A stretch of DNA of 64,000 bases from Izhakiella australiensis (GTDB lineage Bacteria > Pseudomonadota > Gammaproteobacteria > Enterobacterales > Enterobacteriaceae): positions 1 to 64,000 of the forward strand of contig NZ_MRUL01000006.1 of assembly GCF_002006995.1 (NCBI RefSeq), given 5' to 3'. The translations under genes and the position numbers were made by a program. This document shows positions 20,662 to 33,048 of the stretch, piece by piece. How positions within the stretch are numbered: the first letter of the stretch is position 1; the number at the start of each line of letters is the position of its first letter. Below the pieces are notes generated by a model that was not told the DNA's origin, ran no database searches, and worked only from the letters and a program-made list of their open reading frames with translations.

Positions 20662-21684
20662 TCAGTCTTTGCCGACTTTACGCTCAACGGCTTTCAGCCG
20701 TTTGCTCATATCATCAATATTCATTACCAGCGCTGCCGTTTTACGCCAGGTTTTATTGGGTTGTAATGGAATACCGGAGGAGTATACCCCAGGTTCGGTA
20801 ATTGGTCTCATGACCATTCCCATTCCCGTGACCGTTACCTTATCGCAAATTTCCATGTGACCGTTAATAACGCTTGCCCCACCGATCATGCAGTAACGAC
20901 CAATCTTCAGGCTGCCCGCCATAATGACGCCGCCCGCAACGGCGGTATTGTCGCCAATAATGACGTTATGCGCAATCTGACACTGGTTATCAATAATAAC
21001 ACCATTACCAATAAGGGTGTTATCCAACGCGCCGCGATCGATAGTGGTGCAGGCGCCAATCTCAACCCGGTCGCCAATCACTACCGTGCCAAGCTGTGGT
21101 ATTTTTATCCAGTTACCGCGATCGTTAGCATAACCGAAACCATCGGCGCCAATCACCGTACCTGACTGCACCAGGCAATCGCTGCCCAGCTGAACTTCGT
21201 GATAAATCGTGACGTTAGCCCACAGTTTTGTACCCGCGCCAATGCGCGCCTTTTTACCAACAAAGCAGCCGGGGCCAATCACCACGTTATCTCCCAGCTC
21301 AACGCCAGACTCAATAACGGCGTTGGCGCCCACAGCGATGTTTTTACCCAGCTTCGCGCTGGGGTCGATAACGGCGCTGGGCGCGATGCTGTCAGCAGGC
21401 TTCGGGGTGGTATCCAGAATTTGCGCCATTCGGGCAAAAGTCAGATAGGGATTTTTCACCACCAGCGCTGCGCTGCGGCACCACGGCAGATCGGCTTCCG
21501 TCAGCACCACGGCTGAAGCAAGGCAATCAGCCAGCTGCTCACGGTAACGACTGTTGGAAAGAAAGGTTATCTGGCCGGATTGGGCGGATTGCATAGAAGC
21601 AATGCCGGAGATGGCAAGACTGCCATCTCCGTGCAATTCTGCATCCAACTGCTGGGCTAAATCAGCCAGTCGAATTGAAGACAT
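20662..21684 (-). CDS. lpxD: UDP-3-O-(3-hydroxymyristoyl)glucosamine N-acyltransferase
   Basis: Third step of lipid A synthesis, N-acylation of UDP-3-O-acyl-glucosamine. Length is 340 aa (341 in E. coli). N-terminal uridine-binding domain (about 1-100), hexapeptide left-handed beta-helix (about 105-300) with the catalytic His in CQIAHNVII (about 239), and a C-terminal helical tail. It begins 3 bp after skp. The 152 bp before fabZ show no additional gene. Confidence 0.98.
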   Translation of the reverse strand: MSSIRLADLAQQLDAELHGDGSLAISGIASMQSAQSGQITFLSNSRYREQLADCLASAVVLTEADLPWCRSAALVVKNPYLTFARMAQILDTTPKPADSIAPSAVIDPSAKLGKNIAVGANAVIESGVELGDNVVIGPGCFVGKKARIGAGTKLWANVTIYHEVQLGSDCLVQSGTVIGADGFGYANDRGNWIKIPQLGTVVIGDRVEIGACTTIDRGALDNTLIGNGVIIDNQCQIAHNVIIGDNTAVAGGVIMAGSLKIGRYCMIGGASVINGHMEICDKVTVTGMGMVMRPITEPGVYSSGIPLQPNKTWRKTAALVMNIDDMSKRLKAVERKVGKD

Positions 21685-21687
21685 GTA

Positions 21688-22185
21688 TTATTTAACCTGT
21701 TTCAGGACGTCAGCAGTAATATCTTTAGATTTGGCTGAGTAAGCTACCGCGTTGGAATCGATAACTACATCATAGCCTTCGCTGTCCGCGACTTTCTGAA
21801 CAGCATCCTGGATACGGCTCAGCAGCTTGTTGCGCTCTTCCATCTGGCGACGGCGATTATCCTGCTCAAATGCCTGAGCTTTAGTGGAAAAGGTTTCGCG
21901 CTCAGCCATAACCTGTTTTTCCATGCGGCTACGTTCAGAAGCCTTCATGGTTGAACCGTCGCGCTGCAGTCTCTGCATTTTGGTCTGCAGATCGCGTTCC
22001 ATACCCTGAAGTTCGGTAGCACGGCTTTTGAATTCAGTTTCAAGCTGCTTCGCAACCGTAGCACGTTGCGGTAACTGTTGGAAAATGCTGGAAACGTTCA
22101 CCACTGCAATTTTATCAGCGGCCTGCGCACCAGCGGAAGCCGCCAGAGCAATACCCAGACCTGCGGCACACAACAACTTTTTCAC
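21688..22185 (-). CDS. skp: Periplasmic chaperone Skp (OmpH)
   Basis: Trimeric periplasmic chaperone that carries unfolded outer membrane proteins to BamA. Length is 165 aa (161 in E. coli). Signal peptide about 1-22 (AGAQA-A), then a mostly helical, charged coiled-coil body (about 40-140) forming the tentacles. It is located between bamA and lpxD, as in E. coli. Confidence 0.96.
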   Translation of the reverse strand: MKKLLCAAGLGIALAASAGAQAADKIAVVNVSSIFQQLPQRATVAKQLETEFKSRATELQGMERDLQTKMQRLQRDGSTMKASERSRMEKQVMAERETFSTKAQAFEQDNRRRQMEERNKLLSRIQDAVQKVADSEGYDVVIDSNAVAYSAKSKDITADVLKQVK

Positions 22186-22309
22186 TATAAACTCCTTACC
22201 TCAACGTTTGTGTCAACGACACAGTTTTGCCTGGAATAGCCGGCCAGTCTGTGCTAGCCGTCGGTTTCTCAGGCGATACTCGCAAATAGTGCATCCATGC
22301 TAAGCCGCA

Positions 22310-24715
22310 TTACCAGGTTTTACCAATGTTAAACTGGAATTGCTCAGCTCTGTCCCCTTCGTATTTCTTGAACGGCTGTGCGTAGGAGAACACCAGCGGT
22401 CCAAGCGGAGACATCCATTGCAAGGACAGACCCGCAGACATGCGAATATTGCCCGGGTCGCTATAGTCAGGAATACCCGCGTTGCGCGTTGCGTCCGTAT
22501 TCTGCCACTTGGTATCCCAAACGGTACCGGCATCAACGAATAAAGAAGTACGCACTGAGTTGGCATATTTCTCACTCAGGAACGGCGTAGGCGTAATCAG
22601 CTCAAGGCTGGCCACCGCCATCGCATTACCGCCAACTGCATCGTCAGATTCACACACCGGATTGCTGCCTGAGCAGTTATCCGAGTTGACGTTGTAGTAA
22701 GCCGCTTTTGGCCCAATGGTATTGGAGCGGAAGCCGCGAACGGTGCTGGAACCACCGGCATAGAAGTTCTCATAGAATGGCAGTTCTTTATTGCCTAATC
22801 CGCCGCCATAGCCAAGACGACCGCGTCCCAACAGCACCCAGGTACGATCCTGGTTGATTGGCATGTACTGCTGAGAATCCAGCGTCAGCTTGTAGAAGCT
22901 GTTATCCGAGCCTGGAATCGTTATTTTGCCGTTCAGGTTGGTACGGTTACCCGCCGTCGGGAAGAAGCCGCGATCGAGATTGTTATACGTCCAGCCGTAG
23001 TTAAAGGTGAAGTCATCGGCGGAATAGCTGCCACGGTCATTCAACGGCTGATGGTGACCAACGGAGTCCAGATAGCGCCACATGGCGATCTGCGGCTGCA
23101 TGTTGGACAGGTCGTTATGCACGTAGCCCAGACCCACGCGCAGCGTGTTGTTTTCGTTGATCGGGAAGCCAAGCGTTCCGTCTAAACCATAGCTTTTGTT
23201 GGTGTAGTCGGAGAGGTCGGCATCGTTTGCTTTAAAATCGTTATAAAACAGGCGACCACCCAGGCTGACGCCATCGACCGTGAAGTACGGGTCGGTCAAG
23301 GCGAATTCAGCGTAGGTCTGATAGTCGTTTTTGGTACCACTCAGACTGACGGTGTTACCGGTGCCCATCCAGTTTTCCTGGGAGACGCCGACCTGGAAGC
23401 TCACGCCGCTTTCCGTACCGTAGCCAACACCGAAGTTGAAGGTACCGGTGTTACGCTCTTTTACCTTATAAACCACGTCAACCTGGTCGGTGGTTCCCGG
23501 CACACGTTCGGTTTCCACGTTTACCGTCTCAAAATAGCCAAGGCGGTTCAGGCGCTCTTTACCCTGCTCGACCAGGTTGCTTCCCAGCCAGGAACCTTCC
23601 ATCTGGCGCATTTCACGACGCAGAACCTGATCTTCGGACGTATCGTTACCTTCAAAGCGCACTTTACGCACGTAGAAGCGATTTCCGGCATCAACGCTGA
23701 CGTGCAGCTTCACCGTTTTGTTGGCATCATCAATTTCTGGCTGAGTGGCAACGCGTGGATAGGCATAGCCGTAGCGTCCCAGCAGTTTCTTGATGTCGTC
23801 CTCCATTTTGGTGACCTTCGCACCGTTATAGAGTTCGCCAGGTTGGATGTGCGCCAGCGCTTCAATTTCCGCCGAGTGGCCGGCCATACTGCCGTTTACC
23901 ACGCTGCCGGAGATCTTGTACTGATCGCCTTCCGTCACGTTAATCGTGATGTAGATGCCCTTTTTATCAGGCGTAAGGCTGACCTGGGTTGAATCGATAT
24001 TGAAACGGGCATAGCCGCGGTCAAGATAGAAGCTACGCAGCGTTTCAAGGTCGCCGGCCAGCTTCTGCTTTTCATATTTACGGTTGCCGACCAGGTTCCA
24101 CCACGGCACCTCATCACGCAGCTGGAAGCGTGAAATTAATTCGTCTGAGCTGAATGCCTTGTTACCGACGATGTTGATCTGCTGAATTTTTGCAGACACG
24201 CCCTCGGTGAATACCAGCTTAAGATCGACACGATTACGCGGCAGCGGCGTTACTACGGCTTTAACGTTGGCGCTATACTTACCAACGCTGTAATAGAAAT
24301 CTTCCAGCCCTTTTTCAATGGCGGAAAGCGTGGTGCGATCCAGAGCTTCACCAACGCGCACGCCCGAAGCTTCCAGATTCTGCTTGAGCTGTTCGTCTTT
24401 CACCGCTTTGTTGCCGGAGAATGTAATGCTGGCAATGGTGGGACGTTCTTTGACCTGGACAATCAGCGTATCGCCATCACGCAATACCTGAACGTCTTCA
24501 AAGTTCCCGGTCGCGAATAAGGATCGAATGATATTACTGATATCATCGTCGGTGACCGTATCGCCGACACGCACGGGCATACTTAGCAATGCCGCACCGA
24601 CGGCGACTCGCTGTAAGCCTTCGAAATGAATATCCTTCACTACGAAGTTATCAGCACCGTATACGGTAGCGCTGCTAAACAGCAGCGACGCTATGAGCAA
24701 CTTTTTCATCGCCAT
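22310..24715 (-). CDS. bamA: Outer membrane protein assembly factor BamA
   Basis: Essential Omp85-family core of the BAM complex that inserts beta-barrels. Length is 801 aa. Signal peptide about 1-20, five POTRA domains (about 22-420) and a 16-strand barrel (about 421-801) with the loop-6 VRGF motif (in STVRGFRSN) and the terminal aromatic residue (GKTW). Loop 6 and loop 7 regions contain two Cys flanking a Ser/Asp-rich loop ([12 protein letters not shown]), the analog of the E. coli loop-6 disulfide. Confidence 0.98.
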   Translation of the reverse strand: MAMKKLLIASLLFSSATVYGADNFVVKDIHFEGLQRVAVGAALLSMPVRVGDTVTDDDISNIIRSLFATGNFEDVQVLRDGDTLIVQVKERPTIASITFSGNKAVKDEQLKQNLEASGVRVGEALDRTTLSAIEKGLEDFYYSVGKYSANVKAVVTPLPRNRVDLKLVFTEGVSAKIQQINIVGNKAFSSDELISRFQLRDEVPWWNLVGNRKYEKQKLAGDLETLRSFYLDRGYARFNIDSTQVSLTPDKKGIYITINVTEGDQYKISGSVVNGSMAGHSAEIEALAHIQPGELYNGAKVTKMEDDIKKLLGRYGYAYPRVATQPEIDDANKTVKLHVSVDAGNRFYVRKVRFEGNDTSEDQVLRREMRQMEGSWLGSNLVEQGKERLNRLGYFETVNVETERVPGTTDQVDVVYKVKERNTGTFNFGVGYGTESGVSFQVGVSQENWMGTGNTVSLSGTKNDYQTYAEFALTDPYFTVDGVSLGGRLFYNDFKANDADLSDYTNKSYGLDGTLGFPINENNTLRVGLGYVHNDLSNMQPQIAMWRYLDSVGHHQPLNDRGSYSADDFTFNYGWTYNNLDRGFFPTAGNRTNLNGKITIPGSDNSFYKLTLDSQQYMPINQDRTWVLLGRGRLGYGGGLGNKELPFYENFYAGGSSTVRGFRSNTIGPKAAYYNVNSDNCSGSNPVCESDDAVGGNAMAVASLELITPTPFLSEKYANSVRTSLFVDAGTVWDTKWQNTDATRNAGIPDYSDPGNIRMSAGLSLQWMSPLGPLVFSYAQPFKKYEGDRAEQFQFNIGKTW

Positions 24716-24841
24716 CGTTGTTATGCATTCTTCCTAACTGGTTCCACAGCTGCCTGGTCAAACCGGGTATACAGGGCTACCCCTGCTACAGAGACCGCAG
24801 CTAACATCGTCAGCCGCAATCCGGTCTGCCCGTCCCTGACG

Positions 24842-26191
24842 TTACAACCGTGAGAAATCATTAAATAGTGCAAGCCCCATTAACAACACCAGCAAAACAG
24901 AGCCGATGCGGTAGCTGAAGTCCTGAACTCGCTCTGACACCGGCCCGCCCTTGATTTTTTCAATCACCAGGAACAGCAGGTGCCCACCATCTAGTACCGG
25001 TAATGGGAACAGGTTGATAATCCCGAGGTTTACGCTAATCAACGCTAAAAACATCAGATAATAAATCAAGCCATATTCCGCTGACAGCCCGGCCCCTTGT
25101 GCGATCGAAATGGGGCCACTCAGATTGTTCAGCTTTACATCACCCGTAATCAGTTTCCCTAACATACCGACGGTTAACTTCATCAGCTGCCAGGTTTTTA
25201 CACTCGCCTCGCCAACTGCAGCGAAAGGGCCATACTGGCGTATCGTCTTGTACTCATCCGCCAGGGGAACTACGCGGGGAACAACGCCGGCGAACCCTCC
25301 AGCCTGACTTCCCTTTTTAACTTCGGGCGTCAGCGTCAGGTCCTGTACTTCCCCCTGGCGCTCCACCTGCAAAGCAATCGCCTTGCCCGGATTATCACGC
25401 ACCGTGGTGACAAACGTCTGCCACCGAGCTAAAGGCTGACCATCGACTTTAACGATCCTGTCGCCAGCTTGCAAACCTGCTTTACTGGCAGCCGACCCGT
25501 TCTGCACTTGCGCCAGCACGGTCTCTATCTGCGGCCCCTTGGGAACGATTCCCAACGACAGAACCGGATCCTGCTTATCGGGTTCAAACTGCCAGCGGCG
25601 CAGATCCAGTGTCTTATCAACGACGGCATCGCTGCCAAATGGCGCTACGCTGAGCGTTGCCTGACGGTTGCCGATATCGGCCACCAAAGCCATACGCACA
25701 GCATCCCAGTCTGGCGTTTCGATACCATCGACAGCTTTAAGTTCCATTCCAGGCGAAATTTGCGCTTCTGCCGCCAACGATCCGGTCAATATTTCACCAA
25801 CAACCGGTTTTACTCCCGGAACGCCGATGATAAAAACCAGCCAGTAGGCAAAAATAGCAAAAATAAAATTTGCCAGCGGGCCGGCGGCAACAATCGATGC
25901 GCGCTGCAGCACGGTTTTATGATTAAACGCCAGATGGCGTAATTCCGGCGCGACGCTTTCAACGCGCTCATCGAGCATTTTGACGTAGCCACCAAGCGGT
26001 ATTAGCGCGATGACATATTCGGTGCCCTGCTTATCGCGACGTCGCCACAGTGCTTTGCCGAAGCCGATAGAAAAACGCTCCACCCGTACGCCGCAGCGCC
26101 GGGCCACCCAGAAGTGACCAAACTCATGCACGGTAATCAGGATGCCGAGGGCGACAATAAAAGCGGCAAGACTCCAAAGAATGCTCAGCAT
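24842..26191 (-). CDS. rseP: Site-2 intramembrane metalloprotease RseP
   Basis: Cleaves RseA after DegS in the sigma-E pathway and removes remnant signal peptides. Zinc motif HEFGH (about 22-26) in the first membrane helix, tandem PDZ domains (about 125-310) and LDG zinc-ligand motif ([11 protein letters not shown], about 398-408). The start is set at ATG 26191 (449 aa), matching the E. coli MLS-start; a longer in-frame reading would overlap cdsA. cdsA ends 7 bp upstream. Confidence 0.97.
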   Translation of the reverse strand: MLSILWSLAAFIVALGILITVHEFGHFWVARRCGVRVERFSIGFGKALWRRRDKQGTEYVIALIPLGGYVKMLDERVESVAPELRHLAFNHKTVLQRASIVAAGPLANFIFAIFAYWLVFIIGVPGVKPVVGEILTGSLAAEAQISPGMELKAVDGIETPDWDAVRMALVADIGNRQATLSVAPFGSDAVVDKTLDLRRWQFEPDKQDPVLSLGIVPKGPQIETVLAQVQNGSAASKAGLQAGDRIVKVDGQPLARWQTFVTTVRDNPGKAIALQVERQGEVQDLTLTPEVKKGSQAGGFAGVVPRVVPLADEYKTIRQYGPFAAVGEASVKTWQLMKLTVGMLGKLITGDVKLNNLSGPISIAQGAGLSAEYGLIYYLMFLALISVNLGIINLFPLPVLDGGHLLFLVIEKIKGGPVSERVQDFSYRIGSVLLVLLMGLALFNDFSRL

Positions 26192-26198
26192 AGAAACC

Positions 26199-27056
26199 TT
26201 ACAGGGTTCTGAAAACCAAAAGCAGCAGGCAGGCAAATACCGGCACTGCCGCCGTCAGGCTATCAATACGATCCAGAATGCCACCATGACCAGGGATCAG
26301 GTTGCCGCTGTCTTTAATGCCAGCTTCGCGTTTAAACATGCTTTCGGTCAGATCGCCAAGCACCGACGCCAGCGCGGCTACCAGCGAGCAGATAAGCAGA
26401 GTCAGGGGCGCGACCGTTAACGGCGCAGCAACGCCGAATAGCCAGGAGATCAGCGCGCAGGTTAACAATCCGCCGAAAAATCCTTCCCAGGTTTTCCCCG
26501 GAGACACCCGCGGAGCCAGCTTATGTTTGCCGAACAGGCGGCCGAACAGATAGGCGCCAGAGTCAGCAGCCCAAACCAGAAACATCACGTAGAGTAACCA
26601 CCAGGCGCCGGTATAATGGTTGGTTTCATAGCCAAACTGACGCAGAGTGAGCATTCCCCAGAAGAAAGGAACGATGGTCAGGATGCCGAAAACAAGACGC
26701 AGAACGCGGGACTCACGCCACCAGCGGGCGGATGAGGGATAAAAGAGCACCAGCGCCAGCGCCAGTAGCCACCAGATAACAGCGGCCCAAAGTGAGGCTT
26801 CAACCTGAGGAAGGTGCAGGGCCCGTTGATAGGCGGGCAGCGTAAATAGCATCAACGCCAGCAGAAACCCACATGCCAGAGCCAGCCAGATACGCTGAGA
26901 TCGGCTACTGAACCCGGCCAGTTGCCCCCATTCCCAGGCGGCAAGCATACAAATGACCAGCGTGGTAATTGCAAATCCAACCGGAGGCAGCCAGAAAAGT
27001 GCGGCAATCACAAGAGGAATCAGTATTAACGCTGTGATTAGGCGAGACTTCAGCAA
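26199..27056 (-). CDS. cdsA: Phosphatidate cytidylyltransferase
   Basis: Inner membrane enzyme making CDP-diacylglycerol from phosphatidic acid and CTP, the precursor of all phospholipids. Length is 285 aa (E. coli 285). About eight hydrophobic segments; the C-terminal CDP-DAG signature with D-rich motif is seen as [20 protein letters not shown] (about 219-238). Between uppS and rseP in the conserved order. Confidence 0.97.
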   Translation of the reverse strand: MLKSRLITALILIPLVIAALFWLPPVGFAITTLVICMLAAWEWGQLAGFSSRSQRIWLALACGFLLALMLFTLPAYQRALHLPQVEASLWAAVIWWLLALALVLFYPSSARWWRESRVLRLVFGILTIVPFFWGMLTLRQFGYETNHYTGAWWLLYVMFLVWAADSGAYLFGRLFGKHKLAPRVSPGKTWEGFFGGLLTCALISWLFGVAAPLTVAPLTLLICSLVAALASVLGDLTESMFKREAGIKDSGNLIPGHGGILDRIDSLTAAVPVFACLLLLVFRTL

Positions 27057-27074
27057 AGGTTACCCCCAAGGCAT

Positions 27075-27827
27075 TCAGGCACCGTCAGGCGCTGCGCCAC
27101 CGTAACGACGTTCGCGTTGTGCAAAAGCATTCAGAGCACCTTCAAAAACTTGTTCATCAAAATCAGGCCAGAGAACATCGGTAAAGTAAAATTCAGCGTA
27201 GGCAACCTGCCACAGCAAAAAGTTACTGATTCGGTGCTCCCCCCCGGTCCTAATCACCAGATCCACCGGCGGTAAATCGTGCATACACAGGTGCTGTTCT
27301 AACGTCTGTTCAGTAATCTGATCGGGACGTACCTGCCCTTCTTGCACCTGTTCGGCAATGTGTCTGATGCTGTTTATAATATCCCAACGGCCACCATAAT
27401 TGGCAGCGATGTTTAGGGTAAGTCCATTATTTTGCTGAGTCAGTTCCTCGGCACGACGAATTCGCTCCTGTAGGCGAGCGTTAAACCGGCTGATGTCGCC
27501 AATAATCCGCAAGCGGACATTGTGCTTATGTAAACTTTTTACTTCACTGTCCAGCGCCCAGACAAAAAGTTCCATCAACGCCAGCACTTCCTGCTGCGGT
27601 CGACTCCAGTTTTCACTGCTGAACGCATACAGCGTTAACGCATCCATGTTGTTGCTGACGGCGAAACTGACAGAGCGGCGAACGGATTTTACGCCCGCTT
27701 TGTGCCCGGAAATCCGTAGCTTTCCCTGATTTTTAGCCCAACGACCGTTGCCATCCATAATGATGGCCACATGGCGGGGAGTAATCCCTGTCGGGTCATC
27801 GGTTTTTAAAGCATTCGTGGACGACAT
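27075..27827 (-). CDS. uppS: Undecaprenyl diphosphate synthase
   Basis: Cis-prenyltransferase that builds the C55 lipid carrier of peptidoglycan and O-antigen synthesis (also called ispU). Length is 250 aa (253 in E. coli). The catalytic motif IIMDGNGRWAK (about 23-33), the FSSENW stretch (about 69-74) and the RTGGEHRISNFLLWQ motif (about 193-207) are complete. It is followed 18 bp later by cdsA. Confidence 0.97.
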   Translation of the reverse strand: MSSTNALKTDDPTGITPRHVAIIMDGNGRWAKNQGKLRISGHKAGVKSVRRSVSFAVSNNMDALTLYAFSSENWSRPQQEVLALMELFVWALDSEVKSLHKHNVRLRIIGDISRFNARLQERIRRAEELTQQNNGLTLNIAANYGGRWDIINSIRHIAEQVQEGQVRPDQITEQTLEQHLCMHDLPPVDLVIRTGGEHRISNFLLWQVAYAEFYFTDVLWPDFDEQVFEGALNAFAQRERRYGGAAPDGA

Positions 27828-28009
27828 AAAGCGTTAACATTCCTTAAATCAGAAAGAGTGGTTTCTGAAATATCTCACCTGCTGGCACAAATAACCGCAG
27901 CAACGGCATGCTTGCCACGGAAATTCAAGGTCATCCCTGAACGGAGGCAGGAGACTATACCATCTCCAACAACCTCGAACAAATGCCGCCGACAACGCAG
28001 TCCGCCCCC

Positions 28010-29209
28010 TCAGAACCTGAAGCGAGCCAGACCGGAAAGCGCCATATCTCGAGCCTGCTTATCAATCTCCAGCACCTCGTTTACGCTTTCAGGCTCAGCA
28101 AACTGCAATCGTTCCAGCACCGACACATTTAACGCCGCGATATCCGTGAAGCGAATCTGTCCATCAAGAAACGCGGCAACCGCGATCTCATTGGCAGCAT
28201 TCAGTGCAGTGGTAGCCGCCTGACCGGCATTACAGGCATCAATGGCCAGCTGCAGGCAGGGATAGCGTACATAGTCAGGCTCTGCGAACGTCAGGGCGCT
28301 CATGCGTGCGAAGTCCAGCGGCACGACGCCGGACGATACGCGCTCTGGCCAGGCCATGGCATGGGCGATCGGCGTACGCATATCCGGCGTTCCCAGCTGA
28401 GCCAAAACGCTGCCGTCACAGTATCGCACCATGGAGTGAATCACCGATTGTGGATGAATAATCACTTCCATCTGGGCGTCAGAGGCATTAAACAACCAGC
28501 GGGCTTCGATATATTCCAAACCTTTATTCATCATGGTGGCCGAATCAACGGAGATCTTTCGCCCCATTGACCAGTTCGGATGCGCGCAGGCCTGTTCAGG
28601 AGTGACATGTTTTAGCATGTCCATTGGCGTATCGCGAAAAGGGCCACCAGACCCCGTAAGGATAATGCTATCAATGCCATTATCCGCCAGAGAAGCGTAC
28701 CCTAACTGACGTTGAAGGGAAGCGGGCAAACTCTGAAAAATAGCGTTGTGCTCGCTATCGAGCGGCAGGAGCTGGGCCCCCGATGCACTCACGGCCTCAA
28801 GAAATAAACGGCCGCAAGTCACCAGCGATTCTTTATTTGCCAGCAGTACCTGTTTACCGGCGCGGATCGCCGCCAGCGTCGGCAGCAGCCCGGCCGCGCC
28901 GACAATTGCCGCAACCACCATATCCACATCGCCCAGCGCCGCCAGCTCGCAGGCTGATGCTTCCCCGCTTAGCACGTCGGTGGCGATATGTAACTGCTGA
29001 AGCTGCTGACGTACCTCTGCGGCGGCGGCGTCGGTCGCCATACACACCTGGGCGGGATGAAACGTCTGACACTGCTCGACCATCATGGCGACATTATTGC
29101 CCGCCACCAGCGCTTTAACCTGAAAGCGTTCAGGATTTGCTTTAATCACCGCCAGCGTGCTGGTCCCTACGGAGCCGGTCGAACCCAGAATTGTCAGTTG
29201 CTTCATCAT
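28010..29209 (-). CDS. dxr: 1-deoxy-D-xylulose 5-phosphate reductoisomerase
   Basis: Second step of the MEP isoprenoid pathway: NADPH-dependent conversion of DXP to MEP. Length is 399 aa (398 in E. coli). N-terminal NADPH site [11 protein letters not shown] (about 9-19), metal-binding acidic residues in PLDSEHNA (about 149-156), flexible loop SGGPFRD (about 186-192). Upstream of uppS by 182 bp and supplies its isoprenoid substrate. Confidence 0.98.
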   Translation of the reverse strand: MMKQLTILGSTGSVGTSTLAVIKANPERFQVKALVAGNNVAMMVEQCQTFHPAQVCMATDAAAAEVRQQLQQLHIATDVLSGEASACELAALGDVDMVVAAIVGAAGLLPTLAAIRAGKQVLLANKESLVTCGRLFLEAVSASGAQLLPLDSEHNAIFQSLPASLQRQLGYASLADNGIDSIILTGSGGPFRDTPMDMLKHVTPEQACAHPNWSMGRKISVDSATMMNKGLEYIEARWLFNASDAQMEVIIHPQSVIHSMVRYCDGSVLAQLGTPDMRTPIAHAMAWPERVSSGVVPLDFARMSALTFAEPDYVRYPCLQLAIDACNAGQAATTALNAANEIAVAAFLDGQIRFTDIAALNVSVLERLQFAEPESVNEVLEIDKQARDMALSGLARFRF

Positions 29210-29336
29210 GCCACCTACAGCCTCCCCGCCGCCGGTTTCCCGGGCAAAGAGAGCCTAAAACTCAACGTAAAACGCCGCACGACAGCCACCCGTATCTGGG
29301 GACTCTCGGTACGGCGTTGACAGGAACAGGACAGAC

Positions 29337-29894
29337 TCAGAAGTCCATCAGCTCCGTTTCTTTCTCGCTAAGCGCTGCATCAATTTTTTTGATGCTCGCA
29401 TCGGTCAGTTTCTGGACTTCGTCCTGAGCGCGGCGTTCTTCATCCTCGCCGATCTCTTTATCTTTCAGCAGCGCTTTCAGCTTATCGTTGGCGTCGCGAC
29501 GAACGTTACGCACTGATACCCTGCCCTGCTCGGCTTCGCCGCGAACGATTTTAATCAGGTCTTTACGACGCTCTTCGGTCAGCGGCGGCAGCGGAACGCG
29601 GATATCGCTGCCTGCTGAGCTTGGATTGAGCCCAAGGTCAGAGGCCATAATCGCCTTTTCAATCGCGGCGCTGACGCTGCGATCGAACACATTCACTTTC
29701 AGCGTGCGTGAGTCTTCAACTGTAATGCTGGCCAGCTGCTTCAGCGGCGTTGGCGCACCGTAGTACTCAACCGAAATACCATCGAGGATGGAAGGAGATG
29801 CACGACCCGTGCGAATCTTACTGATGTTGTTTTTAAACACTTCAACGCATTTATCCATGCGCGTATCAGCATCTTTTTTGATGTCGTTAATCAC
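29337..29894 (-). CDS. frr: Ribosome recycling factor
   Basis: With EF-G, splits post-termination ribosomes. Length is 185 aa, as in E. coli; three-helix bundle domain (1-30, 105-185) and beta domain (31-104), with [15 protein letters not shown] (about 27-41) characteristic. Follows pyrH by 140 bp. Confidence 0.98.
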   Translation of the reverse strand: MINDIKKDADTRMDKCVEVFKNNISKIRTGRASPSILDGISVEYYGAPTPLKQLASITVEDSRTLKVNVFDRSVSAAIEKAIMASDLGLNPSSAGSDIRVPLPPLTEERRKDLIKIVRGEAEQGRVSVRNVRRDANDKLKALLKDKEIGEDEERRAQDEVQKLTDASIKKIDAALSEKETELMDF

Positions 29895-30034
29895 GTTGGA
29901 ACCCTTAAATTCTGGTTACCAGGCAGGCTCTGAACAGCCAGAACCCGTTCAAGTCTAATCGGCAGTGTTCTGTATCCGCGTCCGGTTTTACCGTTAGCAG
30001 GCAGAATATACCCTATTTTACGCCGTGACTGATA

Positions 30035-30760
30035 TTAATGCGTAATCAGGGTACCTTCTTTTTCGCCCATCACCACGCGACGCAGCGCGCCCGGCTTATT
30101 CATATTAAACACGCGGATCGGCAGCTGATGGTCGCGGGCAAGGGTGAATGCGGCCAGGTCCATCACTTTCAGCTCGCGCTCCAGCACTTCGCTATAGCTT
30201 AATTTTTCATACAGCGTCGCCTCCGGATTCTTCACCGGATCGGCAGAATAAACGCCGTCAACCTTGGTTGCCTTCAGCACCACATCCGCTTCGATTTCAA
30301 TGCCGCGTAAGCAGGCTGCGGAATCGGTGGTGAAAAAAGGATTACCGGTACCGGCGCAGAAGATAACCACGCGATTATTGCGCAGCAGGCTAATCGCCTC
30401 CGCCCAGCTGTAGCTGTCGCACACGCCGTTAAGCGGAATGGCCGACATCAGACGCACGTTGACATAAGCCCGGTGCAGCGCATCGCGCATCGCCAGACCG
30501 TTCATCACGGTGGCCAGCATCCCCATATGGTCGCCGACTACGCGGTTCATTCCGGCCTCAGCCAGACCCGCGCCGCGGAAAAGATTACCACCGCCAATGA
30601 CTACCCCAACCTGAATGCCGAGCTCCACCAGCTCTTTTACTTCCTGCGCCATACGGTCGAGCACGCTGGCATCGATACCGAAACCTTCCGATCCCTGCAG
30701 CGCTTCGCCACTCAGTTTTAGCAGAATACGTTGATAAACGGGTTTTGCATTGGTAGCCAT
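30035..30760 (-). CDS. pyrH: Uridylate kinase
   Basis: Phosphorylates UMP to UDP; hexameric, activated by GTP and inhibited by UTP. Length is 241 aa, as in E. coli. The KLSGEAL N-terminal motif, GGGNLFRG (about 57-64) and the [12 protein letters not shown] stretch are conserved. ATG 30760 matches E. coli; an in-frame TTG two codons upstream actually has better spacing to AGGA, so a 243-aa form cannot be excluded. Confidence 0.97.
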   Translation of the reverse strand: MATNAKPVYQRILLKLSGEALQGSEGFGIDASVLDRMAQEVKELVELGIQVGVVIGGGNLFRGAGLAEAGMNRVVGDHMGMLATVMNGLAMRDALHRAYVNVRLMSAIPLNGVCDSYSWAEAISLLRNNRVVIFCAGTGNPFFTTDSAACLRGIEIEADVVLKATKVDGVYSADPVKNPEATLYEKLSYSEVLERELKVMDLAAFTLARDHQLPIRVFNMNKPGALRRVVMGEKEGTLITH

Positions 30761-30900
30761 GGTCAATTTTTCCTGGAAGATATCTTTGAATTGAGAAAAG
30801 TTAGAACGTCTCTATCATCCCGTTAGCCAATTCAGATTACTATTGGGATGAGACTGAAAATAGGTAGCGCAAACTCCCGGCAAACACGATTTTCAGGCAA

Positions 30901-30930
30901 AAAAGAACCGCCATGCGGCGGTCCTTTTAT
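30901..30930 (-). terminator. Terminator of rpsB-tsf
   Basis: On the minus strand, AAAAGGACCGCC and GGCGGTTCTTTT form a stem around a short loop 12 bp after the tsf stop, with T-rich end. It separates tsf from pyrH. Confidence 0.85.
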
Positions 30931-30939
30931 TTCAGTCGA

Positions 30940-31791
30940 TTAAGACTGCTTAGACATTGCTGCGACTTCGGCAGCAAAATCGCTTTCTGCTTTTTCGATA
31001 CCTTCACCCACTTCGAAGCGGATAAAGTTTACCACTTCAGCGCCTTTCTCTTTCAGCACCTGACCCACGGTTTTGCTGGGATCGATAACGAAGTTTTGGC
31101 CGGTCAGAGAAACTTCGCCGGTGAATTTCTTCATGCGGCCTTCAACCATTTTCTCTGCGATTTCACGCGGCTTGCCAGACTGCATGGCAATTTCCAGCTG
31201 AATCTGATGCTCACGCTCAACCACTTCAGCAGAAACGTCTTCCGGCTTAACGTATTCCGGCTTGCTGGCGGCGATGTGCATAGCGATCTGTTTGATCAGC
31301 TCATCATCACCACCTTTAGCGGAAACCAGAACGCCAATGCGAACGCCGTGCAGGTAGCTGCCGAGCAGATCGCCTTCCAGTACGGAAACGCGGCGGATAT
31401 TGATGTTCTCGCCAATTTTCGCCACCAGCGCAACGCGCTTCTCTTCGAATTTGGCTTTCAGCACGTCAACATCAGCGATGCGTTCAGCAGCAGCGGCAGC
31501 CAGCACTTCGTCAGCAAAGGCCTGGAAACCGGCATCTTTCGCGACGAAGTCAGTCTGGCAGTTAACTTCCAGAATAACGCCGTAGTTGCCGTCGATGCGG
31601 GTTTTGATAACGCCGTCTGCAGCCACGTTGCCAGATTTTTTAGCCGCTTTCGCCTGGCCAGACTTGCGCATGTTATCAATCGCCAGCTCAATGTCACCAT
31701 TGGCTTCGCCAAGCGCTTTTTTACAATCCATCATGCCAGCGCCGGTGCGCTCGCGCAGTTCTTTTACCAGAGCAGCGGTAATTTCAGCCAT
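30940..31791 (-). CDS. tsf: Elongation factor Ts
   Basis: Guanine nucleotide exchange factor for EF-Tu. Length is 283 aa, as in E. coli. The N-terminal UBA-like domain (about 1-55) with [13 protein letters not shown] (about 16-28) and the core region containing NCQTDFVA (about 77-84), whose TDF motif intrudes into the EF-Tu G domain, are present. Second gene of the rpsB-tsf operon. Confidence 0.98.
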   Translation of the reverse strand: MAEITAALVKELRERTGAGMMDCKKALGEANGDIELAIDNMRKSGQAKAAKKSGNVAADGVIKTRIDGNYGVILEVNCQTDFVAKDAGFQAFADEVLAAAAAERIADVDVLKAKFEEKRVALVAKIGENINIRRVSVLEGDLLGSYLHGVRIGVLVSAKGGDDELIKQIAMHIAASKPEYVKPEDVSAEVVEREHQIQLEIAMQSGKPREIAEKMVEGRMKKFTGEVSLTGQNFVIDPSKTVGQVLKEKGAEVVNFIRFEVGEGIEKAESDFAAEVAAMSKQS

Positions 31792-31909
31792 TCTTTAATC
31801 CTCGGTTAGCGTAGTTGCTACCATTCATCCTGACCGGACGCGCTAGCAGCAACCTGATATCGGGAAATTTTCTACCCTGCCGGAGGCAAATACCCAGGCA
31901 AAGCAGAGA

Positions 31910-31939
31910 TAAAAATAAAGGGGCCAATGCAGGCCCCTT
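31910..31939 (-). terminator. Attenuating terminator between rpsB and tsf
   Basis: Minus strand AAGGGGCC (31939-31932), 6-base loop, GGCCCCTT (31925-31918), then TATTTTTAT. It lies in the 187-bp rpsB-tsf gap. In E. coli the same gap holds a partial terminator that lowers tsf relative to rpsB; a similar role here is inferred. Confidence 0.7.
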
Positions 31940-31978
31940 CTCGATCGTTTAAGGGCTCTGAGCCAGAGCAAGCCTTAA

Positions 31979-32880
<902 letters not shown>

Positions 32881-32886
32881 GCGCGC

Positions 32887-32916
32887 TTTATACCACAAAC
32901 ACCACCCTGAAGCCAA
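32887..32916 (-). promoter_or_regulatory. rpsB promoter
   Basis: Minus-strand -35 TTGGCT (32916-32911), 18 bp spacer, -10 TATAAA (32892-32887), then the GC-rich discriminator GCGCGCC typical of stringently controlled ribosomal protein promoters. Confidence 0.65.
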
Positions 32917-33048
32917 CATTTACTGGCTAATGGTTCGCCGGGGAATGCGCACCTGGAGTCAAAACGATAATTGGCAGCGCTGGGGCTGCCTGTTAACATT
33001 ACCCATCATTATTATTGTCGAAAATTACGACATCTGCGGACAAAATTA

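Noticed and set aside
29260-29325. AACGCCG / CGGCGTT pairing after frr as a terminator
   Set aside because: Only 7 bp with a loop of over 30 bases; too weak to call.
30913-31809. 298-codon plus-strand reading frame
   Set aside because: Antisense shadow of tsf; Phe/Asn/His-rich composition from the opposite strand of a highly biased gene.
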